Assembly: GCF_018403685.1 (NCBI RefSeq)
Contig: NZ_BOVK01000045.1
Coordinates: forward strand, 1 to 37,213
DNA: 37,213 nt
From: Xylanibacillus composti
GTDB taxonomy: Bacteria > Bacillota > Bacilli > Paenibacillales > K13
Direction: 5' to 3'
In this document: one piece after another, positions 1-11,800 of the stretch
Position numbering within the stretch: the stretch's first letter is position 1
Layout of the letters: each line of letters starts with the position of its first letter
Notes under the pieces: model-generated
Told to the model about the DNA's origin: nothing
The model's database searches: none
Seen by the model: only the letters and a program-made list of their open reading frames with translations
Translations under genes and position numbers: made by a program

Positions 1-272
1 GAGGCGAACAGCATGATTATCCTGATTAAAGGAACAACAAGGTCTTATCTCGCTGCTTCCACATCGTACTAGCACATACAGACGAGTATTAGACCAAGAA
101 ATTCCTCTATTCCGACTCGATCCTGCATCCGCTTAAACATTGCGGTCATTTTTCCCTTTATTTTGTCCGCATTCTGCAACATGTCTCCGCCATTCTCCCT
201 TCATCCAATTGGCACATTGTGCGAATAGGATTAGGAAGGCTTTTGTTCATGCTGACTCCTGTTTATGTTCCA
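1..272. other. Intergenic region downstream of tuf
   Basis: No recognisable gene lies here. On the minus strand it follows the tuf terminator and would lead toward the next operon; in Bacillales that is usually the S10 ribosomal protein operon, which is outside the window. The only coding-like signal is a minus-strand 30-codon ORF at 158-250 with AGGAG five bases before its ATG, discussed as a finding. I see no clear -35/-10 pair. Confidence 0.6.
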
Positions 273-316
273 ATAAAAAACTGCCCCAACAGTCATTGCG
301 ACTGAAAGGGCAGTTT
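273..316 (-). terminator. Rho-independent terminator of the str operon, after tuf
   Basis: On the minus strand AACTGCCC (315-308) pairs with GGGGCAGTT (287-279), and a second inner stem CAGTC/GACTG stacks inside the loop. The outer stem is followed directly by TTTTTTATT. It starts 23 bases after the tuf stop codon, so it ends the ybxF-rpsL-rpsG-fusA-tuf unit. Confidence 0.9.
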
Positions 317-338
317 CATACAGCTTCAGGGGAAGCTA

Positions 339-1532
339 TTACTTTTGAATTGTAGCAACAGCGCCGGCGCCTACTGTACGGCCGCCTTCGCGGATAGCGA
401 AACGAGTTCCTTCTTCCATAGCGATTGGCGAAATCAATTCAACCGTAACGGTGATGTTGTCGCCAGGCATAACCATTTCGGAACCTTCTGGCAGTGTGAT
501 GATGCCAGTTACGTCCGTTGTACGGAAGTAGAACTGTGGACGGTAGCCAGTGAAGAAAGGCTTGTGACGGCCACCTTCTTCTTTAGTCAGGACGTAGATT
601 TGAGCAGTGAATTGAGTATGAGGCTTAACCGTACCTGGCTTCGCCAATACTTGACCACGCTCGATGTCAGTGCGGTCTACACCACGAAGCAGCGCGCCGA
701 TGTTGTCACCAGCTTGAGCGGAGTCCAGCAATTTGCGGAACATCTCAACACCTGTAACAACAGATTTTCTCGCTTCTTCTTGCAGACCGATGATTTCGAT
801 CTCGTCGCCAACTTTTACAACGCCGCGCTCTACACGACCAGTTGCAACTGTACCGCGTCCTGTGATGGAGAATACGTCCTCGACAGGCATCAGGAACGGC
901 TTGTCAGTGTCGCGCTCTGGAGTTGGGATGTAGCTGTCGATTTGCTCGAACAGTTCTACGATTTTTTGTGCCCACTCGCCAGTTGGGTTCGACAGAGCTT
1001 CACGAGCGGAACCACGGATAACCGGAGTGTCGTCGCCAGGGAACTCATATTCGCTCAACAGGTCGCGAACTTCCATTTCAACCAGTTCAAGCAGTTCTTC
1101 GTCTTCCACCATGTCGCACTTGTTCAAGAAGACAACGATGTAAGGAACGCCTACCTGACGGGAAAGCAGGATGTGCTCACGCGTTTGCGGCATTGGGCCG
1201 TCAGCAGCGGATACAACCAGAATCGCGCCGTCCATTTGCGCAGCACCAGTGATCATGTTTTTAACATAGTCGGCGTGGCCTGGGCAATCAACGTGTGCAT
1301 AGTGACGCTGGTCAGTTTCGTACTCAACGTGTGCAGTGGAGATTGTGATACCGCGCTCACGCTCTTCTGGAGCTTTGTCGATCATGTCAAATGCAACAGC
1401 GCTTCCGCCGCCGTATTTTGCAGCCAAAACAGTTGTAATGGCAGCTGTCAGAGTAGTTTTGCCGTGGTCAACGTGACCAATTGTACCAATGTTAACGTGT
1501 GGTTTCGTACGTTCGAATTTAGCTTTAGCCAT
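339..1532 (-). CDS. tuf: Translation elongation factor Tu
   Basis: EF-Tu is the cytosolic GTPase that carries aminoacyl-tRNA to the ribosomal A site. The 397-residue protein has the usual family length and all GTPase motifs: the P-loop GHVDHGKT (residues 19-26), the switch I threonine in RGITI (T63), DCPGH (82-86) and NKCD (137-140). The beta-barrel domains 2 and 3 follow to the C-terminal IQK. AAGGAGG sits 10 bases ahead of the ATG and fixes the start. It is the last gene of the str operon, 106 bases after fusA, with a strong terminator behind it. The fusA-tuf gap contains a perfect hairpin but no promoter I would defend, so transcription probably reads through from upstream. No second tuf copy is in the window. 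Confidence 0.98.
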   Translation of the reverse strand: MAKAKFERTKPHVNIGTIGHVDHGKTTLTAAITTVLAAKYGGGSAVAFDMIDKAPEERERGITISTAHVEYETDQRHYAHVDCPGHADYVKNMITGAAQMDGAILVVSAADGPMPQTREHILLSRQVGVPYIVVFLNKCDMVEDEELLELVEMEVRDLLSEYEFPGDDTPVIRGSAREALSNPTGEWAQKIVELFEQIDSYIPTPERDTDKPFLMPVEDVFSITGRGTVATGRVERGVVKVGDEIEIIGLQEEARKSVVTGVEMFRKLLDSAQAGDNIGALLRGVDRTDIERGQVLAKPGTVKPHTQFTAQIYVLTKEEGGRHKPFFTGYRPQFYFRTTDVTGIITLPEGSEMVMPGDNITVTVELISPIAMEEGTRFAIREGGRTVGAGAVATIQK

Positions 1533-1577
1533 TGTAAATCATGTCCTCCTTAAGTAATAGAATATATATTACCGGTC

Positions 1578-1597
1578 TTCGCCGCCTGGGCGGCGAA
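1578..1597 (-). other. Perfect 9-bp inverted repeat between fusA and tuf
   Basis: The arms TTCGCCGCC and GGCGGCGAA are separated by two bases. On the minus strand the sequence after it is AT-rich but has no uridine run, so it does not look like a standard terminator. It could modulate read-through or protect the tuf mRNA 5' side after processing; that is inference. Confidence 0.5.
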
Positions 1598-1638
1598 TGA
1601 CCTATAAACCCTTAATCGTTCAGGCGCTTAGCGAAAGC

Positions 1639-3714
1639 TTATTCGCCTTTATTTTTCGCTACAATCTCGTCGGAAATGTTCTTCGGAACTTCTTCATAGT
1701 GAGAAAGCTCCATCGAGAACACGCCGCGACCTTGTGTACCGGAACGCAGAGTAGTCGAGAATCCGAACATTTCGGACAATGGCACCATCGCGCGAATGAC
1801 TTGAGCGCCTGCGCGGGAATCCATTCCCTCAATGCGGCCGCGACGGGAGTTCAGCATACCCATGCCGTCACCCATATACTCTTCAGGAACCGTAACTTCA
1901 ACCTTCATGATCGGCTCCAGCAATACCGGGCTACATTTGTCCTTGGCAGCCTTGAGCGCCATCGAACCTGCGATCTTGAACGCCATCTCACTGGAGTCGA
2001 CATCGTGGTACGATCCATCAAAGATCGTCGCCTTGACATCCACCAGCGGGAAGCCGGCAAGTACGCCGTTCTGCATAGCTTCTTCGATACCGGATTGTAC
2101 GGCAGGGATGTATTCACGAGGAACAACACCGCCGACAATTTTGTTCTCGAATTGGAAGCCTGTTCCTGGCTCAAGCGGCTCGAATTCGATCCATACATGA
2201 CCATATTGACCGCGGCCACCGGACTGACGTACGAACTTGCCTTCCACTTGAGCTGCTTTGCGGAAAGTCTCACGATAGGCAACCTGAGGCTTACCTACGT
2301 TTGTTTCTACCTTGAACTCGCGACGCATACGGTCAACGATAATGTCAAGGTGAAGCTCGCCCATACCGGAAAGGATCGTTTGACCAGTTTCTTCGTCTGT
2401 ATGCGCACGCAATGTCGGATCTTCTTCCGTCAGCTTGGCAAGCGCAGTAGACATTTTGTCTTGGTCAGCCTTCGTCTTCGGTTCAACGGCAATATGAATA
2501 ACCGGCTCAGGGAAGTTCATGGATTCAAGAATAACTGGATTCTTCTCATCACACAACGTATCTCCTGTACCCGTGTCCTTCAAGCCTACCGCTGCAGCGA
2601 TATCGCCGGCATAAACCTCCGAGATTTCCTCACGGCTGTTCGCATGCATTTGGAGAATACGGCCAATACGCTCACGCTTGCCTTTCGTCGCGTTCAATAC
2701 GTAGGAACCGGATTTCAAAATACCGGAATATACGCGGAAGAAGGTCAACTTACCGACAAACGGGTCGGTCGCAATCTTGAACGCCAGAGCCGCAAACGGC
2801 TCATTATCCGAGGATTTGCGCGTTGTTTCCGTGCCATCTTCCAGCACACCCTTGATGTCAGGGACATCGACCGGGGACGGGAGATAGTCAACAACTGCGT
2901 CGATCATGGATTGTACGCCTTTGTTTCTGTAGGAGGAACCGCAAACGACAGGGAAGATCTTCACGTCACAGACACCTTTGCGAAGCGCAGCTTTCAGCTC
3001 CGCCACTGTGATTTCTTCACCTTCCAAGTACTTCATTGTCAGTTCTTCATCCAGCTCGGCTACCTTCTCGATCAGCTCCGTACGCAGCTCTTCTACCTTT
3101 GCTTTGTACTCTTCCGGCACATCGATTTTTTCTACTTCCTTGCCAAGATCATCCTTGAACAAGTAAGCTACTTCTTCCACAATATCGATAATCCCGTTGA
3201 AATCATTCTCAGCACCGATAGGCAATTGAATGGCAACTGCATTGGCTTGCAGTCTGTCTCTCATCGATTCAATGACGTTCAGGAAGTCCGCGCCAACGAT
3301 GTCCATCTTATTGACGTACGCAATACGTGGTACACCATACTTGTCGGCCTGTCTCCAAACAGTCTCCGATTGAGGCTCAACGCCTTCTTTCGCACTGAAA
3401 ACACCAACTGCTCCGTCCAATACGCGGAGGGAACGCTCAACCTCAACTGTGAAGTCAACGTGTCCCGGGGTATCGATGATATTAATGCGGTGACCTTTCC
3501 ACTGCGCCGTTGTCGCAGCGGAAGTAATCGTGATACCGCGCTCTTGTTCTTGCTCCATCCAGTCCATCGTAGCTGCGCCTTCATGCACTTCTCCGATTTT
3601 GTGAACACGTCCGGTATAGAACAGAATGCGTTCCGTTGTAGTAGTCTTACCCGCATCAATATGAGCCATGATCCCGATATTACGCGTATTTTCCAAGGAG
3701 AACTCTCTTGCCAT
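1639..3714 (-). CDS. fusA: Translation elongation factor G
   Basis: EF-G is the GTPase that drives ribosomal translocation and, with ribosome recycling factor, ribosome splitting. The 691-residue length is typical. The G domain shows [12 protein letters not shown] near residue 18, the RGITI switch I segment, DTPGHVDF in the 80s and NKMD in the 130s. Domains II-V follow, including the GGRGQYGHV segment in domain IV. AGGAGAC precedes the ATG by a normal distance. It lies 42 bases after rpsG and 106 bases before tuf, in the classic str operon order. I see no truncation or odd insertion. Fusidic acid resistance sites were not checked residue by residue. Confidence 0.98.
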   Translation of the reverse strand: MAREFSLENTRNIGIMAHIDAGKTTTTERILFYTGRVHKIGEVHEGAATMDWMEQEQERGITITSAATTAQWKGHRINIIDTPGHVDFTVEVERSLRVLDGAVGVFSAKEGVEPQSETVWRQADKYGVPRIAYVNKMDIVGADFLNVIESMRDRLQANAVAIQLPIGAENDFNGIIDIVEEVAYLFKDDLGKEVEKIDVPEEYKAKVEELRTELIEKVAELDEELTMKYLEGEEITVAELKAALRKGVCDVKIFPVVCGSSYRNKGVQSMIDAVVDYLPSPVDVPDIKGVLEDGTETTRKSSDNEPFAALAFKIATDPFVGKLTFFRVYSGILKSGSYVLNATKGKRERIGRILQMHANSREEISEVYAGDIAAAVGLKDTGTGDTLCDEKNPVILESMNFPEPVIHIAVEPKTKADQDKMSTALAKLTEEDPTLRAHTDEETGQTILSGMGELHLDIIVDRMRREFKVETNVGKPQVAYRETFRKAAQVEGKFVRQSGGRGQYGHVWIEFEPLEPGTGFQFENKIVGGVVPREYIPAVQSGIEEAMQNGVLAGFPLVDVKATIFDGSYHDVDSSEMAFKIAGSMALKAAKDKCSPVLLEPIMKVEVTVPEEYMGDGMGMLNSRRGRIEGMDSRAGAQVIRAMVPLSEMFGFSTTLRSGTQGRGVFSMELSHYEEVPKNISDEIVAKNKGE

Positions 3715-3756
3715 GATTGGGTCTCCTTTCTCGATCTAACTCGTATTGATTGAATT

Positions 3757-4227
3757 TTACCAGCGATAATGCGCGAATGCTTTGTTGGCTTCGGCCATTT
3801 TGTGCGTGTCTTCTCTCTTCTTCACCGCTGCGCCAGTGTTGTTGCTGGCGTCGATGATTTCAGCTGCCAGACGCTCCTCCATGGTTTTCTCCCCGCGCAG
3901 ACGCGAGTAGTTCACCAACCAGCGAAGTCCCAGCGAAGTGCGGCGCTCAGGCTTCACTTCAATCGGAACCTGATAGTTCGCACCGCCAACACGGCGTGCT
4001 TTAACTTCAAGTACCGGCATAATGTTCTTCAGAGCTTGTTCAAACACTTCCATCGGATCATTGCCTGTGCGATCCTTGATGAGATCAAAGGCACGATAAA
4101 GAATTGTTTGCGCAACGCCTCTCTTGCCGTCGATCATAATACGGTTGATTAAACGGGTGACCAATTTGCTATTATAGATCGGATCAGGCAATACATCTCG
4201 GCGAGGCACCGGACCTTTCCGTGGCAT
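3757..4227 (-). CDS. rpsG: 30S ribosomal protein uS7
   Basis: uS7 nucleates assembly of the 30S head and contacts 16S rRNA near the decoding and E-site region. The protein begins [15 protein letters not shown] and ends AFAHYRW, typical of Bacillales S7, with 156 residues. A longer reading frame begins two codons upstream at 4233, but that ATG abuts the AAAGGGGG ribosome binding site. The second ATG sits six bases after it, so I chose 4227. It lies 36 bases after rpsL and 42 before fusA, co-transcribed in the str operon. Confidence 0.96.
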   Translation of the reverse strand: MPRKGPVPRRDVLPDPIYNSKLVTRLINRIMIDGKRGVAQTILYRAFDLIKDRTGNDPMEVFEQALKNIMPVLEVKARRVGGANYQVPIEVKPERRTSLGLRWLVNYSRLRGEKTMEERLAAEIIDASNNTGAAVKKREDTHKMAEANKAFAHYRW

Positions 4228-4263
4228 AGTCATCCCCCTTTCCCAGTCAGATTATTCCTGTTG

Positions 4264-4686
4264 TTACTGTTTCTTTTCTTTCGGGCGCTTCGTACCATAT
4301 TTGGAACGGGCCTGCATCCGGTTGTTAACACCAGCAGTATCAAGCGCACCGCGAACGATGTGGTAACGAACACCTGGCAGGTCTTTGACCCGGCCGCCGC
4401 GAATCAGCACAACGCTGTGTTCTTGCAGGTTGTGGCCGATACCCGGAATATATGCAGTTACCTCTACACGGTTCGTCAGACGCACACGAGCATATTTCCG
4501 CAGGGCGGAGTTCGGTTTCTTCGGAGTCATTGTACCTACACGGGTGCAAACACCGCGCTTTTGCGGAGAGCTCAGGTCTGTCTCTTCCCGCTTCATGGCA
4601 TTGAATCCTTTTTGCAGAGCCGGCGATTTCGATTTTACGACTTTCGCTTTACGACCCTTGCGCACCAATTGGTTAATTGTTGGCAT
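4264..4686 (-). CDS. rpsL: 30S ribosomal protein uS12
   Basis: uS12 lies at the decoding centre and influences accuracy. The 140-residue protein starts [15 protein letters not shown]. It contains the highly conserved [11 protein letters not shown] segment and the [12 protein letters not shown] segment; the aspartate in KDLP is the usual beta-methylthiolation site. The lysines commonly changed in streptomycin-resistant mutants are intact, so the sequence gives no sign of ribosomal streptomycin resistance. The start at 4686 has AAGGAGG nine bases upstream; a six-codon longer frame from 4704 would start inside the ribosome binding region and is rejected. It follows ybxF by 152 bases. Confidence 0.97.
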   Translation of the reverse strand: MPTINQLVRKGRKAKVVKSKSPALQKGFNAMKREETDLSSPQKRGVCTRVGTMTPKKPNSALRKYARVRLTNRVEVTAYIPGIGHNLQEHSVVLIRGGRVKDLPGVRYHIVRGALDTAGVNNRMQARSKYGTKRPKEKKQ

Positions 4687-4838
4687 GTCGCCACCTCCTT
4701 CCAAAGCGATTTATGAACGTAATGTTAAGCCCACAGGTCCAGGCGGTTCATACTTGGACAAACGAAACGTCTTTACCGAAGAGATTCGCGGCCTTGTTCA
4801 GGCCACTACTCGGCGAACCCCTTCGATAAAAACGGAGT

Positions 4839-5090
4839 TTAATCCTTTATTCGCACCGCCATGGCGGCGCCAACGTCAATGCCGCATGCTTTGCCAAGCT
4901 GCTTCATCGTCTCGACGCTGGTCATTTTCACATTGTGCTTTTTGCACAGGTTGATGATTTTCCCCGCGATGCGAGGGTCCGCATCCTTCGCCACAAACAC
5001 TTCAGCGGCTGCACCCATTTCCACCTGCTTGATCGTTTGTTTGGTGCCTATTTTCATGGTTCCAGCCTGAATGGCTTTATCCACAGACAT
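4839..5090 (-). CDS. ybxF: L7Ae-family ribosomal/k-turn-binding protein (YbxF type)
   Basis: This 83-residue protein matches the small bacterial L7Ae family (YbxF/RplGB), which binds kink-turn RNA and associates with ribosomes; its exact cellular role is poorly defined. The family core is visible as GTKQTIKQVEMGAAAEVFVAKDAD, written here as two halves: GTKQTIKQVEMG and AAAEVFVAKDAD, followed by the CKKHNVKMTSVETMKQLGKA region and a C-terminal GIDVGAAMAV. GGGAGGT stands eight bases before the ATG. It is the first gene of the str operon, 86 bases after rpoC, with a near-consensus promoter in that gap. Confidence 0.93.
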   Translation of the reverse strand: MSVDKAIQAGTMKIGTKQTIKQVEMGAAAEVFVAKDADPRIAGKIINLCKKHNVKMTSVETMKQLGKACGIDVGAAMAVRIKD

Positions 5091-5139
5091 GTGCGTTTAC
5101 CTCCCAAACAAACGTCCAATGTTTTTGGCACACTACGAC

Positions 5140-5169
5140 AGTGTAGCATGCGGATTATCGCACTGTCAA
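5140..5169 (-). promoter_or_regulatory. Sigma-A promoter for ybxF-rpsL-rpsG-fusA-tuf
   Basis: A perfect -35 TTGACA (5169-5164), an 18-base spacer and -10 TACACT (5145-5140) lie just after the rpoC stop codon and about 50 bases before ybxF. No terminator separates rpoC from ybxF, so this would boost a unit that also receives read-through from rpoBC. Confidence 0.75.
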
Positions 5170-5176
5170 GCTGCAA

Positions 5177-8100
5177 TTATTCCACCGGCACAGCTTCTGC
5201 GAAGTCCTCTAATTCCTCAGATTCCGGCTCGTTCGGATCGATAATATCGATGCCCCGATATCGGTTCATGCCTGTTCCGGCAGGAATCAGCTTGCCGATA
5301 ATGACATTCTCCTTGAGACCAAGCAGCTGATCGACTTTGCCTTTGATGGCGGCGTCGGTCAGGACGCGAGTTGTCTCCTGGAAGGATGCAGCCGACAGGA
5401 AGGAATCCGTTTCGAGAGATGCCTTCGTGATACCGAGCAGAACCGGTTTGGCAACGGCAGGCTCCTTGCCCGCGAACAAGGCAACCTTGTTTGCTTCCTC
5501 ATATTCGTGAATGTCCACGAATGCCCCCGGCAGCAAGGTTGTATCCCCGTTGTCCACAATGCGGATCTTGCGCAGCATCTGACGAATCATGACCTCCACG
5601 TGCTTGTCATTGATCTCAACGCCTTGGTTCCGGTACACGCGCTGCACTTCTTGAAGAATGTAGTTCTGCACGCCTCGGATACCCTTAATGCGAAGCATAT
5701 CCTTAGGATCGATGGAACCGTCGGTAATTTCGTCGCCAGCCTCGATTTCCTGCCCTACGCTGACGCGAATGCGCGATCCGAAGCTTACGCTGTACACCTT
5801 CGTTTCGGCTTCGCCCTCCACTTCGATTTCCCGGCGATCCTTGGCATCGCGAATATCCTTGATGACCCCGTCGATTTCCGAGATAATGGCCTGCCCTTTC
5901 GGATTGCGCGCCTCGAACAGCTCCTGGATACGCGGCAAACCTTGCGTGATATCGTCCCCGGCAACACCGCCGGTGTGGAACGTCCGCATCGTCAACTGCG
6001 TGCCTGGCTCGCCGATCGATTGAGCGGCAATAATGCCGACGGCCTCGCCGATTTCCACGTGCTTGCCTGTTGCCAGATTCCGCCCATAGCAACGCTTGCA
6101 GACACCATGCTGGGTGCGGCAGCTCAGTACCGAGCGTATTTGAACGCGTTCGATGCCTGCTGCCACAATCGCTTCGGCGATATTGGAATCGATCAGCTCA
6201 TTGCGGCCAACGATAACATCACCGCTCTCCGGATGACGGACGGTTTCGAACGAATAGCGTCCTTCCAGGCGATCATACAGATCCTCGATAACCTCGCGGC
6301 CATCGTGAATCTTGCCAACGACGAAGCCTTTGTCTGTGCCGCAATCCTCTTCGCGAACGATCACATCCTGAGCAACATCGACCAGACGGCGAGTCAGGTA
6401 ACCCGAGTCGGCTGTTCTCAAAGCGGTATCCGCCAAGCCTTTCCGCGCGCCGTGCGTGGAAATAAAGTATTCCAAAACGGTCAGACCCTCGCGGAAGTTC
6501 GACTTGATCGGCAACTCGATAATGCGTCCGGACGGGTTCGCCATCAGGCCGCGCATACCGCCAAGCTGCGTGATCTGTGATTTGTTACCCCGCGCTTTAG
6601 ACTCGACCATCATGGAGATGGAGTTGAAACGGTCAAGCGACTTCATCAGAATGTCGGTCAGATCGTCCTTCGCTTTACTCCAGATGGCAATAATGCGGTC
6701 ATAGCGCTCGTCGTTCGTAATCAAGCCGCGGCGATACTGGTTCGTAACGACCTTGACCTTCTCTTCGGACTCGCTCATAATAGCGCGCTTCTCATCCGGC
6801 ACGATAACGTCCGCCACCGCAATGGAGATACCCGCCTTCGTGGAATACGTAAAGCCGGTTTCCTTAATGCGGTCGAGAATAATCGACGTTTGGGTTGTGT
6901 GATAACGGCGGAAGCACTCGCCGATGATCGCTCCGAGATTCTCCTTGCCAATCGCTTGCCGAACCGGCATGTTGAGAATCCGTTCCCTCAGATCTACGCC
7001 CTTTTCATATACGAAGTATTCTTCCGGCGTTCCATACAGCAGGTTGTTCTTGCTGGGATCGTTAATGTACGGGAACGAGCTTGGAAAAATATCGTTAAAG
7101 ATAATCTTGCCGACCGTTGTGATCAGCATGGCCTTATTCTGCTCTTCCGTAAAGCTGTCCTTCTTCAACGCTTTGACCGGTATGGCACAGCGCGCATGGA
7201 GCGCTACATGGCCGTTCTGATAAGCGGCGAACGCTTCCTCTGCCGAGCTGAAGATCGCACCTGTTCCCTTGGCCTCCGGATTGTCGACAGTCAAATAGAA
7301 GCTGCCGAGCACCATATCCTGAGAAGGCGTAACGACTGGCTTGCCGTCCTTCGGATTCAGAATGTTGCCCGAAGCCAGCATCAGCAGTCTTGCTTCCGCT
7401 TGAGCCTCAGATGACAACGGTACGTGAACCGCCATTTGGTCTCCGTCAAAGTCGGCATTGTAAGCTGTACATACGAGCGGATGGAGACGGATCGCCTTGC
7501 CTTCGACCAGAATCGGCTCGAATGCCTGAATGCCGAGTCTGTGCAACGTAGGCGCGCGGTTCAGCAGAACCGGATGCTCCTTAATTACTTGTTCAAGGAC
7601 ATCCCACACTTCAGGGCTGACCTTCTCCACCTTGCGCTTTGCGCTCTTGATATTGTGAGCTAAGCCTTTGCTTACAAGCTCTTTCATAACGAACGGCTTG
7701 AACAGCTCCAACGCCATCTCCTTCGGAAGGCCGCATTGATACATCTTCAGGTTCGGTCCAACAACAATAACGGAACGACCGGAGTAGTCAACGCGCTTGC
7801 CGAGCAGGTTTTGGCGGAAGCGCCCTTGCTTGCCCTTCAGCATGTGGCTGAGCGATTTCAACGGACGGTTGCCGGGACCTGTTACCGGACGTCCCCGACG
7901 TCCATTATCAATCAGGGCGTCCACAGCTTCCTGCAGCATGCGCTTCTCGTTCTGTACGATAATATCCGGCGCACCGAGGTCCAGCAGCCGCTTCAAGCGG
8001 TTGTTCCGGTTGATGACGCGACGGTACAAGTCGTTCAAATCGGAAGTAGCGAATCGACCGCCATCCAACTGCACCATCGGGCGCAGCTCTGGCGGAATGA

Positions 8101-8794
8101 CCGGCAATACGTCCATGACCATCCACTCCGGCAAGTTGCCGGAATGGCGGAACGCTTCAAGCACTTCCAGGCGCTTGATCGCACGATTGCGTCGCTGCCC
8201 TTGCGCAGTCTTCAATTCTTCCTTCAGCATATCGACTTCGCGATCGATATCTATATCCTGCAGAAGCTTCTTAACAGCTTCCGCTCCCATTCCGGCAGTG
8301 AAAGCATAGCCGTATTTCTCGCGATAGCTGCGATACTCCTTCTCAGAGAGAAGCTGCTTCTTCTCCAGCGGCGTATCGCCGGGATCTGTCACCACGTAGG
8401 AAGCGAAGTAGATGATCTCTTCCAGAGAACGGGGCGACATATCCAGCGCCAAACCCATACGGCTCGGAATGCCTTTGAAATACCAAATATGCGAAACAGG
8501 GGCAGCCAGCTCAATATGGCCCATACGTTCGCGGCGCACTTTCTGGCGCGTCACTTCAACGCCGCAACGATCACAGACAACGCCTTTATAGCGAACGCGC
8601 TTGTACTTGCCGCAGTGACATTCCCAGTCCTTGGTCGGCCCGAAGATCTTCTCGCAGAACAAGCCTTCCTTCTCCGGCTTCAAGGTACGGTAGTTGATCG
8701 TTTCCGGCTTCTTGACTTCCCCTCTGGACCAAGAGCGAATCTTGTCGGGCGATGCGAGACCGATCTTCATAAATTCGAAGTTGTTGACATCCAT
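5177..8794 (-). CDS. rpoC: DNA-directed RNA polymerase subunit beta'
   Basis: This is the largest core RNA polymerase subunit, holding the catalytic magnesium. The NADFDGD motif is intact, with aspartates at about residues 448, 450 and 452. The N-terminal zinc site has the pattern CxC...CxxC (CHCGKY and CDRCGVEV), and the second cysteine cluster appears as [15 protein letters not shown]. The trigger-loop region [12 protein letters not shown] is present. The 1205-residue length and the absence of the large Gram-negative insertions fit Firmicutes. I chose the ATG at 8794, which gives MDVNNFEF and has GGAGGG nine bases upstream; the frame stays open to a GTG at 8827 with a weaker site. It is 44 bases after rpoB, in one operon with it. 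Confidence 0.97.
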   Translation of the reverse strand: MDVNNFEFMKIGLASPDKIRSWSRGEVKKPETINYRTLKPEKEGLFCEKIFGPTKDWECHCGKYKRVRYKGVVCDRCGVEVTRQKVRRERMGHIELAAPVSHIWYFKGIPSRMGLALDMSPRSLEEIIYFASYVVTDPGDTPLEKKQLLSEKEYRSYREKYGYAFTAGMGAEAVKKLLQDIDIDREVDMLKEELKTAQGQRRNRAIKRLEVLEAFRHSGNLPEWMVMDVLPVIPPELRPMVQLDGGRFATSDLNDLYRRVINRNNRLKRLLDLGAPDIIVQNEKRMLQEAVDALIDNGRRGRPVTGPGNRPLKSLSHMLKGKQGRFRQNLLGKRVDYSGRSVIVVGPNLKMYQCGLPKEMALELFKPFVMKELVSKGLAHNIKSAKRKVEKVSPEVWDVLEQVIKEHPVLLNRAPTLHRLGIQAFEPILVEGKAIRLHPLVCTAYNADFDGDQMAVHVPLSSEAQAEARLLMLASGNILNPKDGKPVVTPSQDMVLGSFYLTVDNPEAKGTGAIFSSAEEAFAAYQNGHVALHARCAIPVKALKKDSFTEEQNKAMLITTVGKIIFNDIFPSSFPYINDPSKNNLLYGTPEEYFVYEKGVDLRERILNMPVRQAIGKENLGAIIGECFRRYHTTQTSIILDRIKETGFTYSTKAGISIAVADVIVPDEKRAIMSESEEKVKVVTNQYRRGLITNDERYDRIIAIWSKAKDDLTDILMKSLDRFNSISMMVESKARGNKSQITQLGGMRGLMANPSGRIIELPIKSNFREGLTVLEYFISTHGARKGLADTALRTADSGYLTRRLVDVAQDVIVREEDCGTDKGFVVGKIHDGREVIEDLYDRLEGRYSFETVRHPESGDVIVGRNELIDSNIAEAIVAAGIERVQIRSVLSCRTQHGVCKRCYGRNLATGKHVEIGEAVGIIAAQSIGEPGTQLTMRTFHTGGVAGDDITQGLPRIQELFEARNPKGQAIISEIDGVIKDIRDAKDRREIEVEGEAETKVYSVSFGSRIRVSVGQEIEAGDEITDGSIDPKDMLRIKGIRGVQNYILQEVQRVYRNQGVEINDKHVEVMIRQMLRKIRIVDNGDTTLLPGAFVDIHEYEEANKVALFAGKEPAVAKPVLLGITKASLETDSFLSAASFQETTRVLTDAAIKGKVDQLLGLKENVIIGKLIPAGTGMNRYRGIDIIDPNEPESEELEDFAEAVPVE

Positions 8795-8838
8795 CAGGAG
8801 CAACCCTCCCTGTGTTTGTTCTATCACATGAAACTCGT

Positions 8839-11800
8839 TTATTCCGCTCCAGCTTCAGCGCCTTCTAGGTTCAGGTTAAGCTTGTCGCCAGCGCCCTCGT
8901 CGTCGTCGTCGACTTCCTTCATGATGATCTCCTCTTCGTTCTCGGTCAGGATCTTCACATCCATGCCCAAGCTTTGCAGTTCCTTGATCAATACCTTGAA
9001 GGATTCCGGAACGCCAGGCTCCGGCACGTTCTCGCCTTTGACAATCGACTCGTACGTCTTGACGCGGCCGACCACGTCATCCGACTTCACGGTCAATATC
9101 TCTTGCAGCGTATACGCTGCGCCGTAGGCTTCCAGCGCCCACACTTCCATCTCACCGAAGCGCTGTCCGCCGAACTGCGCCTTTCCGCCCAGCGGCTGCT
9201 GCGTAACGAGCGAGTATGGTCCAGTCGAACGAGCATGAATCTTGTCGTCAACCATGTGCGCCAGCTTGATCATGTACATGACGCCAACCGTAACTTCGCG
9301 TTCGAATTGCTCACCTGTACGACCGTCGAACAGCACGGTCTTGCCGTTGCGCTGCATACCGGCTTCTTCCATGGTGTCAAACACATCTATCTCGCTGGCT
9401 CCATCGAATACCGGTGTCGACATATGCAGGCCAAGCCGTTTGGCTGCCATGCCGAGATGAACCTCCAGCACCTGTCCGATATTCATCCGCGAAGGAACGC
9501 CAAGCGGATTCAGGACAACCTCAACTGGCGTACCGTCAGGAAGGAACGGCATATCCTCTTCCGGCAAAATGCGTGCGATAACCCCTTTGTTCCCGTGGCG
9601 TCCCGCCATCTTGTCGCCTTCGGAAATCTTCCGCTTTTGCGCGATATAAACGCGCACCAGCTGGTTCACGCCTGGCGGCAGCTCATCGCCATTCTCGCGA
9701 GTGAATACTTTTACATCTACGACAATGCCGTCCGTGCCATGCGGCACTCGCAGCGACGTATCACGAACTTCACGCGCCTTCTCGCCGAAGATTGCGTGCA
9801 GCAGACGCTCTTCCGCGGTCAGCTCCGTCACGCCCTTCGGCGTTACCTTGCCTACCAGAATATCGCCGGCGCCGATTTCCGCCCCTACGCGGATAATGCC
9901 GCGCTCATCGAGATTTTTGAGCGCATCCTCGCCAACATTCGGGATATCGCGGGTAATTTCCTCTGGTCCGAGCTTCGTATCACGCGCCTCGGATTCATAT
10001 TCTTCAATGTGAATAGAGGTATAAACATCCTCTTTCACAAGCTTTTCGCTAAGCAAAATCGCATCCTCGTAGTTGTACCCTTCCCAAGTCATGAAAGCCA
10101 CAACGACGTTGCGTCCAAGTGCAAGCTCTCCCATTTCGGTGGAAGGGCCGTCTGCAAGAATATCGCCAGGCTTCACGATTTCGCCTTGTCTGATCAGCGG
10201 ACGCTGGTTAATGCAGGTTCCCTGGTTGGAACGGAGGAACTTGTGCAGCTTGTGCTTGATCAAGTCGCCCCTCACCTGCTTGCCATCGACTTCCTGAACC
10301 TGGCGAATCCAAATCTCGTTCGCGCTGACGCGTTCTGCAACGCCATGCACCTTGGATACGATGCAAACGCCGGAATCCTTCGCTGCCTTATGCTCCATGC
10401 CTGTGCCAACCAGCGGCGCCTTCGGAATGAGAAGCGGCACCGCCTGCCGCTGCATGTTCGAGCCCATCAGCGCACGGTTCGAGTCATCGTTCTCCAAGAA
10501 CGGAATCATCGCCGTTGCGACGGAGACGACCTGCTTCGGAGATACATCCATGTAATCAACGCGCTCGCGCGGCAGCGTCAAGATGTTGTCGGATGTTTTG
10601 TTGTAGCGGACAATGACGTTCTCATTTGCAAAGCTGCCGTCCTCGTTCAACTCGGCATTCGCCTGCGCGATAACATAATTGTCCTCTTCATCCGCTGTCA
10701 AGTAATCAATCTGATCGGTGACGCGGTTGGTCTCCGGATCAACCTTGCGATACGCCGTTTCGATAAAGCCGTATTCATTGATGCGGGCGTATGTGGACAG
10801 CGAGTTGATCAATCCGATGTTCGGACCTTCCGGCGTCTCAATCGGGCACATCCGTCCATAGTGGGAATGATGCACGTCCCGCACTTCAAAGCCTGCGCGT
10901 TCCCTTGTCAATCCGCCCGGTCCAAGCGCGGACAGACGACGCTTATGCGTCAACTCCGCCAACGGGTTCGTCTGATCCATGAACTGCGAGAGCTGGGAGC
11001 TTCCGAAAAACTCCTTAATCGAAGCGATAACCGGACGAATGTTGATCAGCGCTTGCGGCGTGATGACATTCGCATCTTGGATCGACATCCGCTCACGCAC
11101 AACACGCTCCATTCGCGACAGTCCGATCCGGAACTGGTTCTGAAGCAGCTCCCCTACGGAACGCAAGCGGCGGTTGCCCAAATGGTCAATGTCGTCCGTG
11201 CTGCCCACATCATGAAGCAGATTCATGAAATAGCTGATGGACGCAATAATATCCGAAGGCGTAATATGCTTGACGGATTTGTCAATATTGGAGTTCGAAA
11301 TAACGGTGATGACCTTGCCATCTTCCACAGGCGAGAAAACATTAATGCGCTGCAGCGGAATCGTTTCGCTTTCGTGTACGCCGCCTGTCACTTTATAATC
11401 CCTGAAGCCGACACTCTTCTCAAGATACGGAATAATCTGGTCAAGCAGTCTTCTGTCTACCACTTGGCCAGCCTCTGCAATAATCTCGCCGGTCTCTTCG
11501 TCGATCAACGACTCTGCCAACCGCTGATTGAAAAGACGGTTCTTGATATGCAGCTTCTTGTTAATTTTGTAACGGCCCACATTAGCCAGATCGTAACGCT
11601 TCGGATCAAAGAACCGGGCAATCAGCAGGTTTCTGGCATTGTCCAATGTAGGCGGCTCGCCCGGACGAAGGCGTTCATAGATTTCAATGAGCGCTTTCTC
11701 CGTGGAATCCGTATTGTCCTTGTCCAGGGTGTTGCGAATGTACTCATCCTCACCCAAAAGATCTATAATTTCTTGATCGGTGCCAAAGCCGAGCGCACGC

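Noticed and set aside
345-1553. Long plus-strand open frame of 402 codons opposite tuf
   Set aside because: It is the antisense shadow of a highly conserved gene. It has no ribosome binding site, and its composition is rich in Cys, Asn and Phe.
1597-3753. 718-codon plus-strand frame opposite fusA, and similar long frames opposite rpoC, rpoB and clpC
   Set aside because: They mirror the codon pattern of the conserved minus-strand genes and have no promoter, ribosome binding site or family features.
10934-10995. Possible rifampicin-resistance substitution in rpoB
   Set aside because: All main resistance positions (Q, D, H, R and S of the cluster) carry the sensitive-type residue by comparison with the remembered B. 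subtilis and E. coli sequences.
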